Below, in pieces: positions 13,805 to 20,640 of a DNA stretch of 46,255 nt. Numbering within the stretch: the stretch's first letter is position 1; each line of letters opens with the position of its first letter. The notes beneath the pieces are model-generated. The model was not told where the DNA came from and made no database searches. It saw nothing but the letters and a program-made list of their open reading frames with translations. Made by a program: the position numbers and the translations under genes. The DNA is taken from positions 1 to 46,255 of IMG/VR virus record IMGVR_UViG_3300050821_008802. The stretch is one strand, 5' to 3'. The stretch comes from a virus.

Positions 13805-14307
13805 GACTCCGCCTTCTGAATGGCATCGCGAGCATCGTGCAGGGCCTTCAAGTTCTTCAGAGCGTGGCCGTGGTCATCGATTGCGTTCGAGATCTCGACC
13901 TGGCGCGAGAGTTCTTTCAGAGCGGCGAGCAGTTCGATGTTGCTCTCGGCGAGGATGCGAGCGTCGCGGTCCTTTTGGCCGCAAAGCACAGGAGCAGTAG
14001 GAATTAGCGCCAGACGTTCGTCGAGCAGTTTTTCGACATGCAGCGCGCGCTCCTCCACGTCGCGCATGTAGGTCCGCGTAAACTCGAGCAGATTGTTCTT
14101 GAGCCAGGCCGCGAGCCATCGTTGCATGTGATCTTCGATCTCGTTAATCACATTGGGAGCAAGATGCGTGCTTCCTGTTCGAGTTAAGACGTGATCGACG
14201 GTTGTTCCCGCGATCTCGCGCGATTTATCGGCAGCCCACGTCCGAGCTGCGATCTCCAGATGGTTAACTTGCAAGTCGGTCATGTTTTTTTCGGTCACAC
14301 TGACCAC
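13801..14307 (-). CDS. Helical hypothetical protein, 168 aa
   Basis: The longest start is GTG 14307, with GGGAGAAAG just upstream on the coding strand; ATG 14283 is an alternative. The protein is almost entirely helical with heptad-like stretches (EERALHVEKLLDERLALI; NIELLAALKELSRQVEI), so it probably forms coiled coils. The coding frame ends in an ATGA junction. The family is unknown. Confidence 0.55.
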   Translation of the reverse strand: MVSVTEKNMTDLQVNHLEIAARTWAADKSREIAGTTVDHVLTRTGSTHLAPNVINEIEDHMQRWLAAWLKNNLLEFTRTYMRDVEERALHVEKLLDERLALIPTAPVLCGQKDRDARILAESNIELLAALKELSRQVEISNAIDDHGHALKNLKALHDARDAIQKAES

Positions 14308-14377
14308 CTTTCTCCCTGATTAGGGGCAGGGACCCCGAATACACTAACCAACAGAAACGCTGCGTAGAATATCGTGG

Positions 14378-14578
14378 TTACGCAACTCGCTTTTCCACTC
14401 GTATCCCATGCTCCTTCAGGTGCTCCGCCCAGCAATCCTGACACACTCGCTCTCCGCAAAATTCACAGTCGGCCAGGTGAATGTTGCAATGGGGGACACG
14501 GCACTCCGTGCAGTCGCCGATCTCCGGATGCGGGCAAGTGATTTCGCGGCCATCGTAGCAGGTGATTGCGCAAGCCAT
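14378..14578 (-). CDS. B-box-like small zinc-finger protein, 66 aa
   Basis: ATG 14578 follows AAAGGAGAAATC. The 66 residues hold eight Cys and several His: CPHPEIGDCTECRVPHCNIH, then CEFCGERVCQDCWAEH. This looks like two interleaved zinc sites in a B-box or FYVE-like small fold. It may bind protein or nucleic acid. It is located between the YqaJ exonuclease and a coiled-coil gene in the leftward operon. Function unknown. Confidence 0.65.
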   Translation of the reverse strand: MACAITCYDGREITCPHPEIGDCTECRVPHCNIHLADCEFCGERVCQDCWAEHLKEHGIRVEKRVA

Positions 14579-14591
14579 GATGATTTCTCCT

Positions 14592-15290
14592 TTACCCGGC
14601 CAGTTCGTCGGGTTGCCGTTCCATCAGTTGAACGGCGGGTTGCGGTCCTTTGGGTGCGGGCGGATCGAGGCGCATCAGCATCTCATCTACTTCGTCGAGA
14701 AACTTCTCGACCTTCTGCTCGATCTCGGTGATGCGGAAGTTGTCGCGCTCAAATCTCCGCACAAACAGTTGCAGGTGCTGAGGCATCCGGGGATCGAAGC
14801 TGACGAAGTCGCACCAGTCGCGCCCGGTGCAGGCCATCGCCACCAGCATTTGCGGTTGATAGTCGGCGGGGACTTCACCGGTGAGCAGGTAGTCCAGATG
14901 CGTGGCCGTGTTCGGGCATTTGATCTCCACCAATCCGTCCTCGCCGACCAGTCCGTCTGGCGAAGCGCCAAAGCGGGCAATGGCGGGATGGTTGGCGAAG
15001 CCTACGGTTGCGACCATGACATCGTTCTGCAATTCGTAGGCGGCGCGGGCGAAGGGTTCGGTGTCGATGCCCCACTGCATTTCTTTCGAGATGTAGTTGT
15101 CGGCGGGTAAGCCGGTGAGGGTTTCGATGACGATTTCGGCTCGGTAGTTGCGCCGGGAGGCTGCTTCGCCTTTCTTGATCTCGGCCAAGACACAGTCGAT
15201 GCGGGAGGCGGTGACCTTGCCGATCCGCGCCTCGATCCATTCCGGGGTGCGCTGCTCGCAGTCGAGGATGTTCAGGTCGGCGGCGCTCAT
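14592..15290 (-). CDS. YqaJ/lambda-type exonuclease, 232 aa
   Basis: The ATG (15290) overlaps the ERF stop. The sequence shows QRTPEWIEARIGKVTASR near residue 13, WGIDTEPFARAAY with E78, SPDGL with D112, and VEIKCP with E122 and K124, then a Gln (145-147) helix. This is the PD-(D/E)xK core of YqaJ/lambda exonucleases, which digest one strand of duplex DNA processively and hand ssDNA to an annealing protein. The neighbouring ERF protein is the expected partner. Length is typical and no key residue is missing. Confidence 0.9.
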   Translation of the reverse strand: MSAADLNILDCEQRTPEWIEARIGKVTASRIDCVLAEIKKGEAASRRNYRAEIVIETLTGLPADNYISKEMQWGIDTEPFARAAYELQNDVMVATVGFANHPAIARFGASPDGLVGEDGLVEIKCPNTATHLDYLLTGEVPADYQPQMLVAMACTGRDWCDFVSFDPRMPQHLQLFVRRFERDNFRITEIEQKVEKFLDEVDEMLMRLDPPAPKGPQPAVQLMERQPDELAG

Positions 15291-16045
15291 TCGAGTTCTC
15301 GCTTTCTCGCGTCCTTCGTGCGGATGAACAGTTGCATGGCGGTGCGGTCCTTCGCGGCCTGGGCTTCCTTGTAGGCGTCGAAGTAGCACTTGCGCAGCTC
15401 GTCGACGGAAGAGGCGGCGGCAATTCCCTTCCCCAGTTCGTCCATTCGCTTCTCGCTCAACCCCTGGCCAGCAGGCAAATTGCCGTCGGTGTCTCCTTCT
15501 CCGATGGCGATATTGAAAATGTCCTTCACCAGATACCGCTTCGCGTAGGAGTCTGCTGTGGCCGTGGCGTGCGTGGTGGTCATCACGTCCTTACCCTTGG
15601 CTCCCTTCCCATCGGTGGGCATGTCCATCTGATAGGTGCGGGTGTAGGCTCCGAGAGAGGCAAAGCAGAGAACCCGGACGTGCTCGGCCTTCGGGCAGTC
15701 GTCGTGGGAAAACGACAGGCTCATGCCTTCGCGCGTATAGATCGGGCGAATTACCCGGTCAATGGCGGCATACGAGGCGTACCGGCTGCTGGTTTGGGGA
15801 TTGACCAGGTCGGGCGCAACCCGCTTGATTTCTCCCTGCACTCGGCTCAGCGCGTCGTTAAAGGCAATCTCCGCGTCGCGCAGCATGGCTTTTTCCTGCA
15901 AGGCCGCCAAGCGCTCGATCACGTCGATGGCGGCGTTGTTCTGAAGCGCGATGGAAAGCAAATTCATCGGCGACGCCCCGTCGACCGGCTTCTTCGAGAG
16001 ATGGTGAACTGCGAGTTCGGTGTTAGGCTGCGGTTGCGTTGCCAT
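15287..16045 (-). CDS. erf: ERF-family single-strand annealing protein, 252 aa
   Basis: ATG 16045 follows AAGGAGA. Residues 30-130 show the ERF core: helix AEIAFNDALSRVQGEIK, then SSRYASYAAIDRVIRPIYTREGMSLSFS, a beta-rich segment, and TATADSYAKRYLVKDIFNIA near 165-185. ERF proteins (named after the P22 essential recombination function) form rings on ssDNA and anneal complementary strands, acting with an exonuclease. The YqaJ gene follows with an ATGA overlap. The C-terminal helical part (about 200-252) is variable in the family. Confidence 0.9.
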   Translation of the reverse strand: MATQPQPNTELAVHHLSKKPVDGASPMNLLSIALQNNAAIDVIERLAALQEKAMLRDAEIAFNDALSRVQGEIKRVAPDLVNPQTSSRYASYAAIDRVIRPIYTREGMSLSFSHDDCPKAEHVRVLCFASLGAYTRTYQMDMPTDGKGAKGKDVMTTTHATATADSYAKRYLVKDIFNIAIGEGDTDGNLPAGQGLSEKRMDELGKGIAAASSVDELRKCYFDAYKEAQAAKDRTAMQLFIRTKDARKRELE

Positions 16046-16289
16046 CGGATTGAGTCTCCTTTTTGGAATTGGTGGTGACGGACGAAACTTGTCGTTTGTG
16101 GAACTGCTCGACTTGTAGGGCTGCTTCCTGAAACGCGGCGATGCCTTCCATTAAGGTCTTTTGCGCTTTCTCGACTTCGCCCAGGTTGAGGAATGCGGAC
16201 GCGATGATCGCCGAACCGGCACACTCATAGGCGCGGCGGTCGCGGGCTTTCACCAGGTCGGAATATTCGGCGAAAAGGGTGTCGGTCAT
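16023..16289 (-). CDS. Hypothetical helical protein, 88 aa
   Basis: The ATG (16289) overlaps the stop of the 47-aa gene upstream (ATGA); a longer frame to 16358 exists but is less likely. The protein is helical (DTLFAEYSDLVKARDRRAYE; KAQKTLMEGIAAFQEAALQV). Its last 23 bases overlap the ERF gene and contain the ERF ribosome binding site. It may be an accessory to the recombination pair. No family recognised. Confidence 0.55.
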   Translation of the reverse strand: MTDTLFAEYSDLVKARDRRAYECAGSAIIASAFLNLGEVEKAQKTLMEGIAAFQEAALQVEQFHKRQVSSVTTNSKKETQSDGNATAA

Positions 16290-16429
16290 TGGCCCACCCG
16301 CTTCCGGCTGGCCCGCACCTTCGCCCACTGAAACGTCGAGCGCACTGCCCTGCCCCAAAAGTTGGAGAGAACTTCCGGCTCCGGCAGAACTCCGTAGCCC
16401 CGGTTGAGATCGTGAGAGGTTTTATGCAC
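16286..16429 (-). CDS. Small hypothetical protein, 47 aa
   Basis: Starts at GTG 16429, overlapping the previous gene's end by 8 bases, and stops in an ATGA junction with the next gene. The product contains GYGVLPEPEVLSNFWGRAV and a basic tail (KVRASRKRVGQ). The chain of overlaps on both sides supports it. No family recognised. Confidence 0.45.
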   Translation of the reverse strand: MHKTSHDLNRGYGVLPEPEVLSNFWGRAVRSTFQWAKVRASRKRVGQ

Positions 16430-16664
16430 GGCTCACCGCCCAGTGGTGACCGAGACACATTTCCTGCTCGGTTTCTAGGTTGGTGACGACGGCCACCTTG
16501 GCGCACTTCTCTCCGAATGGGGGGAATTCGTACTCGCAGTAGATAGGGGCTTCGGAACGGCGGGAGAGAGCGAGTTGGGCTGCAGTGAATTGGTGGAAAA
16601 TCTGGGCGAAGATGGGATGTAACTGCCCTGGGGAAACAGACGGTGGTACAGTTTGTGAAGCCAT
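16422..16664 (-). CDS. Hypothetical protein, 80 aa
   Basis: ATG 16664 follows a near-perfect AGGAGG. The sequence has a helical start (QLHPIFAQIFHQFTAAQLAL) and a strand segment (YCEYEFPPFG, then VAVVTNLETEQEMC), resembling a short alpha/beta fold. No family recognised. It is the first gene after a small hairpin downstream of the leftward promoter-proximal gene. Confidence 0.55.
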   Translation of the reverse strand: MASQTVPPSVSPGQLHPIFAQIFHQFTAAQLALSRRSEAPIYCEYEFPPFGEKCAKVAVVTNLETEQEMCLGHHWAVSRA

Positions 16665-16698
16665 TGGGCCTCCTACGTAGGTCTCAAGGGTTAGCTTT

Positions 16699-16722
16699 GG
16701 GCGAGTGCTCTAACACCCGCCC
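16699..16722. repeat. Imperfect hairpin in the leftward operon
   Basis: GGGCG-A-GTG (16699-16707) pairs with CAC-C-CGCCC (16714-16722) around a 6-base loop with one A/C mismatch. No T-run follows on either strand, so it may be an attenuator or processing site rather than a strong terminator. It separates the first leftward gene from the rest of the operon. Confidence 0.5.
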
Positions 16723-16733
16723 AGAGCGGTCTA

Positions 16734-16922
16734 TTACTGCGTTAATTCGTTCCCGTCCGCATCTTCCAGCCGGGAAATACGTTGTTCGTGAATCTCCGCA
16801 ATGTGAAGCAGGGATTGCGCAGAGTCTTTGAGATCGCGGATTTCGGCGTGCAGCATTTCCACGCTCTGAGTGAGCGCTTCGTGCCGCTCGGTTAGCCGTT
16901 CAATGCGTTCATCTATCGTCAT
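16734..16922 (-). CDS. Small coiled-coil protein, 62 aa
   Basis: ATG 16922 is the first leftward gene next to the switch. Almost the whole protein is a coiled coil with regular heptads (RIERLTERHEALTQSVEMLH; EIHEQRISRLED). The position directly behind the leftward promoter is where lambdoid phages place a regulator such as N, but it has no arginine-rich RNA-binding motif, so this comparison is only positional. Confidence 0.6.
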   Translation of the reverse strand: MTIDERIERLTERHEALTQSVEMLHAEIRDLKDSAQSLLHIAEIHEQRISRLEDADGNELTQ

Positions 16923-17036
16923 GCCGTTACTTTATACGTAGCCGTTACGTATGTCAAGAACTTTATTCGGATTGCTTTCATGAGGATACGAGGCCGTTAC
17001 GTATGAACGTGATTTTAGTGGTATACACTTCAATCC
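16923..17036. promoter_or_regulatory. Divergent switch region with repeated operator-like boxes
   Basis: GCCGTTAC occurs at 16923-16930, 16941-16948 and 16993-17000. The last two extend to GCCGTTACGTATG and also share ATACG a few bases before. On the leftward strand TTGACA (complement of 16951-16956) is followed 17 bases later by TAAAGT, or 15 bases later by TATAAA: a good promoter for the recombination operon, with a box between the elements. On the + strand TATACA (17022-17027) lies 9 bases before GTG 17037. The arrangement is typical of a repressor-controlled switch. Confidence 0.65.
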
Positions 17037-17276
17037 GTGACCACACTAAAGGAGCATCTTGCCAGTCTTGGCAGAAAGGGCGGGAAGGCTCGCGCCAAGA
17101 ATCTGACCCCGCAGGAGCGCAGTGAATCCGCAAAGAAGGCTATCAATGCACGCTGGGCCAAACTCCGCGCCGAAGTCAAGGAAATCAAAGAGGGCACCAA
17201 GCGTCTCGAAAAGAAGGCTCTCGCAGCCGCGAAAAAAGCCGCGAAAAAGCGTCTGGCTCCGAACCTGGGAGACTAA
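17037..17276 (+). CDS. Small DNA-binding-like protein with histone-H1-like tail, 79 aa
   Basis: Starts at GTG 17037 with no Shine-Dalgarno; a -10-like TATACA lies 9 bases upstream, so the mRNA may be leaderless. The N-terminus (GRKGGKARAKNLTPQERSES, then AKKAINARWAKLR) is a recurring motif of small bacterial and phage proteins. The C-terminus is Lys/Ala-rich (KKALAAAKKAAKKRLAP) like histone H1 tails. It likely binds DNA. Being the first rightward gene at the switch, it is the best candidate for a regulator here, though it has no visible helix-turn-helix. Confidence 0.65.
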   Translation: MTTLKEHLASLGRKGGKARAKNLTPQERSESAKKAINARWAKLRAEVKEIKEGTKRLEKKALAAAKKAAKKRLAPNLGD

Positions 17277-17389
17277 GGACGCGCTCTACGTGGAGATCAG
17301 GGCGGCGAAAACTCCCTGAACCAACTTCGCCACTTCCCCGCCCTGTCCTTCCAGCGTCACCCTTCCTCTTGTACCGGAGGTTCCCCCAC

Positions 17390-17635
17390 ATGGACCCACT
17401 TCTTCTCGGTGAGTCAATCAACACCTACGATCCAGCGCTTGCCCTTCGCGGCCAGACCGGATCGTTCCTCGTCAACTTCGGCGACGAAACCCTCGTCATC
17501 ACCTGCAAACCCGGCCACTCGATCTCGAACGTCACCTGGGCCGACCATAAGGACCGCCGCCCCTTCACGGTCACCAAGATCACAGAACCGGTGACGATGA
17601 CAGAAAACACGGTTCCCTTGCGCAAGACCGGATAA
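17390..17635 (+). CDS. Hypothetical beta-rich protein, 81 aa
   Basis: ATG 17390 follows CGGAGG with about nine bases spacing; a start at 17369 is possible but weaker. The protein is mostly beta strand (GSFLVNFGDETLVITCKPGH; FTVTKITEPVTM). No family recognised. The 113-base spacer before it shows no clear feature. Confidence 0.55.
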   Translation: MDPLLLGESINTYDPALALRGQTGSFLVNFGDETLVITCKPGHSISNVTWADHKDRRPFTVTKITEPVTMTENTVPLRKTG

Positions 17636-17718
17636 AGTAAACAAAGCAGTTCCCTCGCTCGGGTCCCGACCGATCCGGCAAAGGCCCAGAGTGTGTGTTT
17701 TCAATGGAGAGCGCGTAG

Positions 17719-18183
17719 ATGCGATTCGCGTTTTTATTTGTGCTCCTTGGGATGGCGATGGGGCAGGATGTGCCTGCGATCAAGGTAGGCTCGCATCTCG
17801 CTGCGATATGTGGCGGAAAATATGATTCCGTCGCCGTGTGCATGGATGGGCAAGTTGACGACTATTCCTGCGCCGACAAATCTAATGTGTTGCTGACCGC
17901 CGAAAACGGGGCCAAGTGGTGCCATCGCGTGCAGGAAGAGGGAAAGGTGCACTGGTCTCAGTCGAACATCGGAAACCGGAATCGGCTTAACTTGGGCGAG
18001 GATGAGCAGCCTGTCAATGCAAACGTCATAACGATAACTGCTCCTAATGAAGATGCTCCCGGAGAGGATTTAGTCATTGGGCGGCGCGGCTACTGCAAGA
18101 ATACGATCTCGCTCGGCTCAACCACCAAGCGCATCTCCGACCTGTTCCCTGAGGAATGCGCCCCTCCGAAACCTGCGAAGTAA
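17719..18183 (+). CDS. Secreted Cys-containing protein, 154 aa
   Basis: A Sec signal peptide is clear: MRFAFLFVLLGMAMG followed by QDVP, with cleavage likely near residue 15-16. The mature part is about 138 residues, has about eight Cys (ICGG, VCMD, SCAD, WCHR, YCKN, ECAP) and is rich in polar residues, so disulfide bonds in the periplasm are likely. GAGAGCGCG lies upstream of the ATG. In a lysogeny-side block, a periplasmic protein could change the host surface or block superinfection; this is inference. No family recognised. Confidence 0.65.
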   Translation: MRFAFLFVLLGMAMGQDVPAIKVGSHLAAICGGKYDSVAVCMDGQVDDYSCADKSNVLLTAENGAKWCHRVQEEGKVHWSQSNIGNRNRLNLGEDEQPVNANVITITAPNEDAPGEDLVIGRRGYCKNTISLGSTTKRISDLFPEECAPPKPAK

Positions 18184-18456
18184 CTTCCCTTTCCACGGAG
18201 AATGAACGACTTTAGGCAGGTACCTGTCCCAAAGCTGCCCGACGCGGAGACGTGCTTCGTAGACTCGAAAAGCCCTTGAATTCTCTTCAGTCGTAGACCC
18301 CTCGTAACGTCTCTAGCACCTCGGTAACGAGCGAATTCCCTTCTTCTGGCCGTAAGCTCAAACTTCATCCGCATACCCGGTCGATGCCCGGCGCTTTTCA
18401 AAGCACATTCTCTTCGTGGGAATAGTGCGCCTCAAAATACCCCTTCCGAACCTCAG
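18184..18456 (+). other. Non-coding stretch of 273 bases
   Basis: No convincing gene on either strand. The stretch includes two similar segments, CTCGTAACG and CTCGGTAACG, about 22 bases apart, and no strong hairpin or terminator. It may carry the promoter for the next gene, but I cannot point to clear -35 and -10 boxes. Confidence 0.4.
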
Positions 18457-18849
18457 ATGGCTGCCTCCGATCCAGTCCCCTGTTTTTATACAGGCCAGAA
18501 CTACCGTTGGGAAAAACCTGCCAAGGTGCTGCCTCGCGGCGAAGTACGGCAACTCAAGACGTGGAAGCTCGGCAAGTTCATCGAGAACGGCAAAATCTTT
18601 CTCTTCTTCAAGAGCACGGTCATCGCGGCAGCAGAAAAGGTCTGGGACGGTCCTCTCGGCGTCGGCAACTTACTTCCCTTCGCCAAGCCCCGCTGTGACG
18701 GATCAAAACTTCACTATGAGCTGCCGCCTGCAGGCGATCGCACACCCTACCAGCGCAGCCGCCGCAAATTCATAAAGGTTTCCTCGCGCGGCGTCTTCTC
18801 GCAGCCCGGAGTCCAGTGGGCGAATTACGTTTCCGGCGCGATCGCGTAG
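18457..18849 (+). CDS. Hypothetical protein, 130 aa
   Basis: ATG 18457 has no clear ribosome binding site. The protein is basic and beta-rich (KAVLPRGE-like strands, FIENGKIFLFFKSTVI) with conserved-looking aromatic positions near the C-terminus (YQRSRRKFIKVSSRGVFSQP). It could bind nucleic acid. No family recognised. Confidence 0.55.
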   Translation: MAASDPVPCFYTGQNYRWEKPAKVLPRGEVRQLKTWKLGKFIENGKIFLFFKSTVIAAAEKVWDGPLGVGNLLPFAKPRCDGSKLHYELPPAGDRTPYQRSRRKFIKVSSRGVFSQPGVQWANYVSGAIA

Positions 18850-18862
18850 ATAATTCTCCGAT

Positions 18863-19192
18863 GTGCCCTACTTCGGCGAATTCCGCATCACCGACTTACT
18901 CGACCACGTAGAGCGGAAGATGAACGCCATCGAGAGAGCCAAGCAGCTCGGCACCTACAACGCCGTGGACCGTTCCCGCCAGTATGAAGGCGCAACCGAA
19001 GCGGACTACCGCCGAGCCGTCGATGAAGCGTGGATGAAGCTTCGGAGCTACGAGAAAACCGCAGCGACCAAAGCCGAAATCAAGGAACTCCGCGACCAGG
19101 TCGAATCCCGCGTTTGGAATCGCATCGTCCTCGTCGTCGCCAGCGCTGAATTCGCCCTGATCGTAATGCTGCTCGCAAAGTTCGCAAAATGA
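18863..19192 (+). CDS. Tail-anchored membrane protein, 109 aa
   Basis: Starts at GTG 18863. Helical, with a charged coil (KAEIKELRDQVESRVWNR) ending in a hydrophobic segment (IVLVVASAEFALIVMLLAKF) right at the C-terminus: a tail-anchored, cytoplasm-facing membrane protein. Its stop forms an ATGA junction with the next gene. Function unknown. Confidence 0.6.
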   Translation: MPYFGEFRITDLLDHVERKMNAIERAKQLGTYNAVDRSRQYEGATEADYRRAVDEAWMKLRSYEKTAATKAEIKELRDQVESRVWNRIVLVVASAEFALIVMLLAKFAK

Positions 19193-19347
19193 ACCGCCGC
19201 CAATCACAACTGTTCGCCGAGCAGCCGTTTTTCTGGCAGTGCGAGCTGTTCTGGATCGGCATGAACGAACTGGGCTTGCTCGATAAAGAAAACTGGAAAT
19301 GTGAACTCTTCCAGATCGGACTGAAAGAGTTGGGGCTAGCCGCGTGA
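19189..19347 (+). CDS. Small protein made of two repeats, 52 aa
   Basis: ATG 19189 overlaps the previous stop. Residues 16-30 (WQCELFWIGMNELGL) and 37-51 (WKCELFQIGLKELGL) are near-identical repeats, so a short helical unit has been duplicated. The stop overlaps the next ATG (TGATG). No family recognised; the Trp/Cys/Leu pattern suggests a protein-binding helix pair. Confidence 0.6.
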   Translation: MNRRQSQLFAEQPFFWQCELFWIGMNELGLLDKENWKCELFQIGLKELGLAA

Positions 19348-19544
19348 TGGACCTGTTCGAAACTCTCGACGTGCAGACGATGCACATCATTCTTCGCGGT
19401 GTTCACGACGGCACCATCCAGCGACCGCAGGCAGAAGTCTATTTGCGCCAGCGCATGGAGATCGTCTGGGACTTAGTCTCAAAGCCCCTGAAATTCCCGG
19501 CCCGGCGCCGCCGCGGCGATCGCGAAGTGCCGAAAGCCGCATGA
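19347..19544 (+). CDS. Small helical protein, 65 aa
   Basis: ATG 19347 overlaps the previous stop; GTG 19344 is an alternative. Helical N-terminus (DLFETLDVQTMHIILRGVHD) and a very basic C-terminus (KFPARRRRGDREV). No family recognised. It is the last gene before a 194-base non-coding stretch. Confidence 0.55.
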   Translation: MDLFETLDVQTMHIILRGVHDGTIQRPQAEVYLRQRMEIVWDLVSKPLKFPARRRRGDREVPKAA

Positions 19545-19561
19545 CTTTCAGCTGAGGTTTG

Positions 19562-19637
19562 ACGGTTTTCCCATAGGGCTCAAGTGCCGAAACGATAGGC
19601 GGCGGTCGGAACGAGTGGCCGCAGAGCTAAAAACCGT
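19562..19637. repeat. Nested inverted repeats upstream of the recombinase
   Basis: ACGGTTTT (19562-19569) pairs with AAAACCGT (19630-19637). Inside, GCGGC (19599-19603) pairs with GCCGC (19618-19622). This lies in the 19545-19738 non-coding stretch, which also has an AT-rich end (19723-19738) with an AATAT/ATATT inverted repeat just before the next start. It could be a small structured RNA or recombinase binding arms. I see no full promoter here. Confidence 0.4.
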
Positions 19638-19738
19638 TCACTTTTTCTGCTCACCACGAGCAAGCGTGATTGTGGGTAGCTGGACCCGGAAGCCCCTCGC
19701 CATGAGTTGTGCTTCGTAGAATATAAGAATATTTCTCT

Positions 19739-19966
19739 ATGTCAGCCGCCCGCCAACTTTCCTTCTCCACCCCTCTTCGCCCTCTCCTGCATTTGCACTA
19801 CGGCACCAGGCCCACTCCAGAACTCACAGCCTACCGCTCCTACCAGGCGTATTGCCGTTTACTCGAGGAGAAGGCTTTGAACTTCGATTCCTGGCGGACT
19901 CAGTCGCAGAGGATATTCGGGAGCGCGCTGAATCATCGGCCGCGCGAGGCGAACCCGCTTGCCTAA
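19739..19966 (+). CDS. Hypothetical protein, 75 aa, upstream of the recombinase
   Basis: ATG 19739 lies in an AT-rich context with no Shine-Dalgarno. The product has a disordered start and a helical end (YRSYQAYCRLLEEKALNFDS, then WRTQSQRIFGSAL). It overlaps the recombinase start by 8 bases in another frame. It could stand in for the missing N-terminal arm-binding domain of the recombinase, but no similarity is visible. Confidence 0.5.
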   Translation: MSAARQLSFSTPLRPLLHLHYGTRPTPELTAYRSYQAYCRLLEEKALNFDSWRTQSQRIFGSALNHRPREANPLA

Positions 19967-20528
19967 AACGAAACGACGGAAGCGGGCCATCCCGGCGCCG
20001 ATCGCGCTCACCCATGACGAGCTGCGCAGCGTTCTCGTCAAAGCTCGGGAAACCGATTATCCCGTCTACCTGTTGATGCTGATCCAGTACCACCATGCCG
20101 GCCGAAACTCCGAGATGATCCACCTGCAGGCCAAGAATTTTGCCGATGGCTTCATTACCTACACGCGCGGGAAGGGATCTGAGCCCTGCCGGCAGCGCCT
20201 GGTGCATTCCAAAGATGATTTGTTGAACGAAACCAAAGTGGTTCCGGAGTTCGTCGGGAAAATGCAGCCGAAGCAGAGGCTCTATCCGCGAACCCGCTGG
20301 ACCTACTGGCGTCACCTGGTGAAGATCGCACTCGCGGCCGGGATCCCGCGCTTCAAAGCGAAGACTACGGTTTTGAAACATTCGATCGTCTCGCACGTCG
20401 TGAAAAAGTACGGCGTGCCCGCCGGCCAGCGCCGCGCCGGACACGTCAACGGCGCCAACACTTTGATCTATGCACGCGTGGCCGAGAGCGAAGTCGACGA
20501 CCTGGTTTCGCAGGGACTTACGGGCTAA
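19959..20528 (+). CDS. Short divergent tyrosine recombinase, 189 aa
   Basis: Starts at TTG 19959, with GAGG upstream. It carries only the catalytic domain: R49 in YHHAGRNSEMIHL (box I), K72 in TRGKGSE, then TTVLKHSIVSH where the usual H-x-x-R reads T137-x-x-K140, and AGHVNGANTLIYARV with H162 and the nucleophile Y171. So three of five catalytic positions are clear and the second His/Arg pair is changed. A Lys in place of that Arg occurs in some short phage/acidobacterial integrases (my recollection). It may integrate the phage or resolve dimers. No N-terminal core-binding domain is present. Confidence 0.75.
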   Translation: MPKTKRRKRAIPAPIALTHDELRSVLVKARETDYPVYLLMLIQYHHAGRNSEMIHLQAKNFADGFITYTRGKGSEPCRQRLVHSKDDLLNETKVVPEFVGKMQPKQRLYPRTRWTYWRHLVKIALAAGIPRFKAKTTVLKHSIVSHVVKKYGVPAGQRRAGHVNGANTLIYARVAESEVDDLVSQGLTG

Positions 20529-20533
20529 CAGGT

Positions 20534-20558
20534 TGCACCAAAATAGCATATTGGTGCA
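20534..20558. repeat. Perfect 8-bp inverted repeat after the recombinase
   Basis: TGCACCAA (20534-20541), 9-base spacer AATAGCATA, TTGGTGCA (20551-20558). It begins 5 bases after the recombinase stop. No T-run follows. The size and AT-rich spacer resemble a recombinase core site (inverted arms around a 7-9 bp crossover region), so it is a candidate attP core. A terminator or operator is the alternative. Confidence 0.55.
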
Positions 20559-20640
20559 GCGAGTGATTTGGATGCTAATGTTTGTTTATCCGCGCAACTC
20601 CGCTACCAGCAAGGCTTTCCGCGTCTTCCCGCGTTAATTC

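Noticed and set aside
15332-16078. 248-codon + frame opposite the ERF gene
   Set aside because: ERF core motifs and the AAGGAGA site are on the minus strand.
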